Position numbers and translations under genes: made by a program. Source: Nocardia altamirensis NBRC 108246 (GTDB lineage Bacteria; Actinomycetota; Actinomycetes; Mycobacteriales; Mycobacteriaceae). Taken from it: a stretch of DNA of 64,000 bases. Below, one piece after another: positions 60,818 to 64,000 of the stretch. Each line of letters opens with the position of its first letter. Position 1 is the first letter of the stretch. Where the stretch lies: NCBI RefSeq assembly GCF_001612685.1, contig NZ_BDAY01000003.1, forward strand, positions 124,001 to 188,000, read 5' to 3'. A model generated the notes under the pieces. The model was not told the origin of the DNA. It did no database searches and saw nothing but the letters and a program-made list of their open reading frames with translations.

Positions 60818-61954
60818 CTACTGCGTTCGGATGCGCAGGCCGGGGTTCTCGTCGAGGACGATGCGGACAGGTAGGCCGTAGACGAGTGACGATTCGGAGG
60901 GGGAGGTGGCTATCGAGGCGCCCGTCAGTACTCCAATGGCTTTGGTGCCGCTGAAGATTGGGCCTCCGCTGTCTCCGGGGAGTCCGAAAAGGGTGGTGGC
61001 GAACAGGTTGTGGTTCTGGATTACCTCGACGTCCATTTTCTGGTCGGCGGTGGAGATGGTGCCGCAGGTGAATCCGGTGGTGGCGCCGGATTTGCAGACC
61101 GGTGCTCCGATGATCGGGTCGGCGATGCCGTCGATCGAGACGGCTGCGGCGCCTGCGACACCGATGAGATTGTTCTCGAATCGGTGCGTGACGGTGTGGG
61201 TTGGGCGGACGATCGCGTAATCATGGTCGGTATCAACCGGTTTCGCAAAGACCGCGACGTTTTCGATCGGCCGCTGGGTGAGTGTGTCGAGCAGCGTCTC
61301 GGCGAGCGGCTGGTCGGTCGAACCTTCGAAGGGATACTGGTCTGCGCTGGCATGCACGTGCATCAACAACGTCGACTCCGCCGCCGATACGTCGGCAGGA
61401 CCGTTGATTTCACAGTGCCCAGCGGTGATGTTGACGGCGTTGCCTTGCGCGTCTGTCGCGTTGAAACCCATCGAGCAGAATTCGAACATCGACCGTTTGC
61501 GGACGATGTAGCGGTCTCCGCCCATTATCGGTCGATCACCGACGGCGGCAGGCGATCGCGCAGGCACGCCGAATGCGCCGGAAATGGACTGTGGCCGTGT
61601 CTGTTTCGCAGGACGGGTGTCGGTCGTGATGGTAGCGGTGAACCCGGCAGCTCTGGCCGCGTCGCGCAGCCCGGTCTCCTGTACACCGGGCCGAACTGCC
61701 ACGACCGGTCTGCCGGAGTCGTCGAGCCAGACGTCGGCGAAAGCCGCCGGAAAATGGTCGCGTGCAGTATTGGCGAAGACGCTCAACTGCTGAGCGCGAT
61801 CAGCTCGATCGAGGAACTGTGCGGGACTGATCCCGAGATCCCGAACAATGGCTGCAGCCAGCGCAGGTGACAGCTCTGTGCCGTCAGGGACAGCTTGGGC
61901 GGGCGCACCACCGATGCCGAGAAACGTGGCGACAGCAAGCAGGCTTATTGGCAT
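60818..61954 (-). CDS. Secreted chymotrypsin-fold (S1) serine protease
   Basis: 378 residues from ATG 61954 (MPISLLAVATFLGIGGAPAQ signal peptide, cleavage near AQA at 19-21); upstream in-frame ATGs give a long basic run and are rejected. The propeptide-like region lies at about 25-140. The catalytic triad is visible: His180 in NITAGHC, Asp245 in DTDHDYAIV, Ser329 in GLPGDSGGP. Disulfide candidates are Cys160-Cys181 and Cys287-Cys297. This is the alpha-lytic/streptogrisin-like class common in actinomycetes. It has a near-identical C-terminus in a second copy at the right edge. Confidence 0.88.
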   Translation of the reverse strand: MPISLLAVATFLGIGGAPAQAVPDGTELSPALAAAIVRDLGISPAQFLDRADRAQQLSVFANTARDHFPAAFADVWLDDSGRPVVAVRPGVQETGLRDAARAAGFTATITTDTRPAKQTRPQSISGAFGVPARSPAAVGDRPIMGGDRYIVRKRSMFEFCSMGFNATDAQGNAVNITAGHCEINGPADVSAAESTLLMHVHASADQYPFEGSTDQPLAETLLDTLTQRPIENVAVFAKPVDTDHDYAIVRPTHTVTHRFENNLIGVAGAAAVSIDGIADPIIGAPVCKSGATTGFTCGTISTADQKMDVEVIQNHNLFATTLFGLPGDSGGPIFSGTKAIGVLTGASIATSPSESSLVYGLPVRIVLDENPGLRIRTQ

Positions 61955-62429
61955 TGACCTAGCCGACAATGAACTCGACCACCTTGTCCGGTTTGGGCGC
62001 GCCGTATCGACGCAGCTTGTCGAATACAGTCCCCTCATCAGCACAGATGCTCGTCGGCCGACTCCGGGACCAGGCGATCCAGGCCTGCGGAACCGGCAGC
62101 TGAACCGATTCGACCATCTCCGCCATCCGCCGCCGCCGATGACACGCCGGTTGGCTCGCTTTCCGCCGAGTCGCGCCCACCCGACCGCCGGATGCATGGT
62201 TTCGGCTTGTACGCGCTCGCTACCTCATATCCCGACGTCCTCGCCTGGGTAAATGCACGTTTCGGCCGATAGTCGCGCAATCGCTGCCGCCACCAGCCCG
62301 CCTGTGCGGCACAAGGTGCGAAAGTCGGGCTTGCCGCATGCGCTGGGCCGGTTGTCCGGCTCGGGGTGAGGCGGTAGAAACAGCGGGGCGGCGCGTGCGA
62401 CTTCGCGCCTTGTGTATCGGGGTGATGAT

Positions 62430-63758
62430 GTGAGCTTCTGGATCGATGGACCTGCCGAGACCGACGAACAACGAATCGAGCTCTGGCGGCAGCAATTTCC
62501 CTTCGTGACAGCGGAGGTGTTCGCCACCCGTGCGGCGGATTTCGACGGCGACTACTCGCCTGCCTCGCTGGGAGCGTTGGAAGAACTGATCCTCGTGCAG
62601 CTACCCGACCAGAACAGCATGATGGATCGCGCCGCTCTGCCTTTCGTCAAGGCCGCCATCGGGTACCTGGGCGAGACGTTGCGACGGGCGGGCGGTGGCG
62701 GCTGGGTGTGGGGTACGGGGCAGCTCGCCGGGATGCCTTGTGTCGCATTCGGTGTCGAACTGGGTCTGCCGCCGCTGGCGCCGCTGCAGCGGGTCATCGA
62801 GGCGGTCCAGATCCGGGACGGGCAGCAGTTCGCGCGGCTCCGTTCCGAGATCCACGCGGCGAAGGCCGCACACCGCACCGGTGACGGCTCGGACCGGTTG
62901 ACCGCACTGGTTGTCGAGGTAGTGCAGAACTATGGCTACACCTGCACTTTCACCGCCGACGACCAGCTGGAGCTCGCGGGCAACGGTAAACCCGACTGGG
63001 TACTGAACCTGGCGAACCTGCGCCGCACCGTGGATCAGGAGCCACCGGAGCAATGGCCTGCCATGATCGCCGATCATCTGAGCACCCTGCTGGCCGGGAT
63101 CGACCTTGCGGAGGAAGCACCGCTCGAGTTCGACGACTTCGACCGGATGCGGTCGTTGATCCGGACGCGGATGTACCCGGAGAACATGGAGGACGCCGGT
63201 TATCCGATCGTGTCCCGAACTCTCGCGCCGGGCCTGGTTCAGCGGGTGGTGCTCGACCAGGTGAACACGATCATCCCGGTCACCTATGACCAGCTGTCCC
63301 ATTGGCCGATACCGGAATCGGCGCTGTTCGAGCTCGCCGAAGCCAACACCCGCGGCGACGGACTCGTCGAGGTCACCGATCTCGCGAACGAGTCCGAAGA
63401 GAACATCGTCGGACTGTACTTGCCGGACTATGCCAGCGCCCACGTCTGCTGGCTGGACGCATATCCCGTTGCCGGACAATGGGGTTCGGCTTTCATAGTG
63501 CCGTGCGAAGGTTCCGTCTACGTTCACCCGCTCAACGGCGCGGACGCCTACGTCACCGTCGGCACGCTGGCAAAGCTGGCGGTGGCGGCGCATGCCGAAC
63601 GCCCCGCACCGGTGAGCTCTTCGGTCTACTGGTGGCACGACGGGACAATCGACCTGGCCGCCGCCGTCAACCAATCCCTCGAAGCCCTCGAACTCTACGT
63701 ATCGCCGGAGTTCCAGAAAGTAATGGAGGACATCGCCGAGAAGGCCGACGAAGCGTAG
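62430..63758 (+). CDS. Unknown protein (442 aa)
   Basis: 442 residues from GTG 62430; the in-frame ORF begins at 62412, but GTG follows GGGGTGATGAT and reads SFWIDGPAETDEQRIELW. It is acidic and soluble, with no signal peptide. Segments of note: LPFVKAAIGYLGETLRRAGG, then VWGTGQLAGMPCVAFGVELG, DRLTALVVEVVQNYGYTCTF and SEENIVGLYLPDYASAHVCW. The composition and Trp/Tyr-rich C-terminal half (SSVYWWHDGTIDLAAAV) recall immunity- or SMI1-like proteins loosely, but I do not recognise a family. Flanked by two protease copies on the opposite strand. Confidence 0.6.
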   Translation: MSFWIDGPAETDEQRIELWRQQFPFVTAEVFATRAADFDGDYSPASLGALEELILVQLPDQNSMMDRAALPFVKAAIGYLGETLRRAGGGGWVWGTGQLAGMPCVAFGVELGLPPLAPLQRVIEAVQIRDGQQFARLRSEIHAAKAAHRTGDGSDRLTALVVEVVQNYGYTCTFTADDQLELAGNGKPDWVLNLANLRRTVDQEPPEQWPAMIADHLSTLLAGIDLAEEAPLEFDDFDRMRSLIRTRMYPENMEDAGYPIVSRTLAPGLVQRVVLDQVNTIIPVTYDQLSHWPIPESALFELAEANTRGDGLVEVTDLANESEENIVGLYLPDYASAHVCWLDAYPVAGQWGSAFIVPCEGSVYVHPLNGADAYVTVGTLAKLAVAAHAERPAPVSSSVYWWHDGTIDLAAAVNQSLEALELYVSPEFQKVMEDIAEKADEA

Positions 63759-63809
63759 CCCTCTCTGCGACGAAATACCTATGGGCAGAACGGGTTCGGA
63801 GGGCGGCCG

Positions 63810-64000
63810 CTACCGGGTTCGGATGCGCAGGCCGGGGTTCTCGTCGAGGATCGTGCGGACCGGCAGGCCGTAGGTGAAGGATGGTTCGAACGGCGAGGTG
63901 GCGATAGAAGCGCCGGTCAGTACGCCAATGGCTTTGGTGCCGCTGAAGACCGGTCCGCCGCTGTCGCCGGGGATGCCGAAGATGGTTGTGGTGAACTGGT
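63810..64000 (-). CDS. Second copy of the secreted S1 serine protease, C-terminal end (partial)
   Basis: Reading the minus strand to the stop at 63810-63812 gives FTTTIFGIPGDSGGPVFSG, TKAIGVLTGASIATSP and a tail GLPVRTILDENPGLRIRTR, differing from the first protease only at scattered positions. The catalytic Ser segment GDSGGP is intact. The gene continues beyond the right edge. The stop and preceding spacing show it is a separate gene and not a repeat of the same reading. Tandem or dispersed duplication is likely. Confidence 0.88.
   Translation of the reverse strand, partial: QFTTTIFGIPGDSGGPVFSGTKAIGVLTGASIATSPFEPSFTYGLPVRTILDENPGLRIRTR

Noticed and set aside
61959..62180. 73-codon minus-strand ORF just before the protease start
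   Set aside because: Very basic sequence without a ribosome site or motif; it overlaps the probable promoter region of the protease.

Overview
High-GC actinomycete chromosome, most likely a Nocardia or close relative. The evidence is a single-chain type I fatty acid synthase (fas) followed by acpS, with bcp and a DUF3618 membrane protein a few kb downstream as in mycobacteria, plus a WXG100-like giant protein, an SLT/Rpf-like secreted lytic enzyme and GTG/TTG starts. There is no integrase, transposase or phage packaging gene in the window.

Layout. 1-8.9 kb is an accessory toxin/secretion region: the end of a LuxR regulator, a truncated LLM-oxidoreductase remnant, a giant WXG100-like protein, a convergent TPR-AAA ATPase, a small ORF and a stand-alone papain-fold (Tox-PL) toxin-like protein. 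9-15.4 kb holds an orphan asparagine-synthase-like gene, two tandem cupins with a divergent MarR gene and palindromic operator, an EamA transporter, a frameshifted GlxA/AraC regulator and a secreted LIP lipase. 16-26.3 kb is tRNA-Leu(TAG), a leader with three operator-like inverted repeats, then fas-acpS and a terminator. 26.5-41.9 kb is mixed: hydrolase, TetR genes, an ABC-2 efflux pair, an AbiEii-type toxin-antitoxin pair, bcp, DUF3618, an Excalibur protein, pirin/MarR, an SLT protein, a MerR operon and an NmrA-like reductase.

42.4-58.9 kb is the most interesting region: a compact one-strand operon for a contractile injection system (CIS). In order it has an unknown protein, a 48-aa protein, sheath, tube, a 56-aa protein, two large proteins sitting where a tape measure would normally be, a tube-initiator candidate, a plug-like protein, a hub/spike, a PAAR-like tip, a gp25-like wedge, a J-like wedge, a 1314-aa LamG/beta-propeller tail protein and a small fibre-like protein. 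No capsid, packaging, lysis, tail terminator, cap or CIS-type ATPase gene is seen. The two large proteins look like effectors: one has a PD-(D/E)XK-like nuclease signature and the other a C-terminus resembling polymorphic toxin type 5. Both share a short N-terminal strand-helix motif with the 56-aa protein, which could be a loading or docking element.

59-64 kb holds a protein made of 95-residue helical repeats, two copies of a secreted chymotrypsin-fold protease (the second cut by the window edge) and an unknown 442-aa protein. Family names come from motif recognition by eye; no database search was possible.
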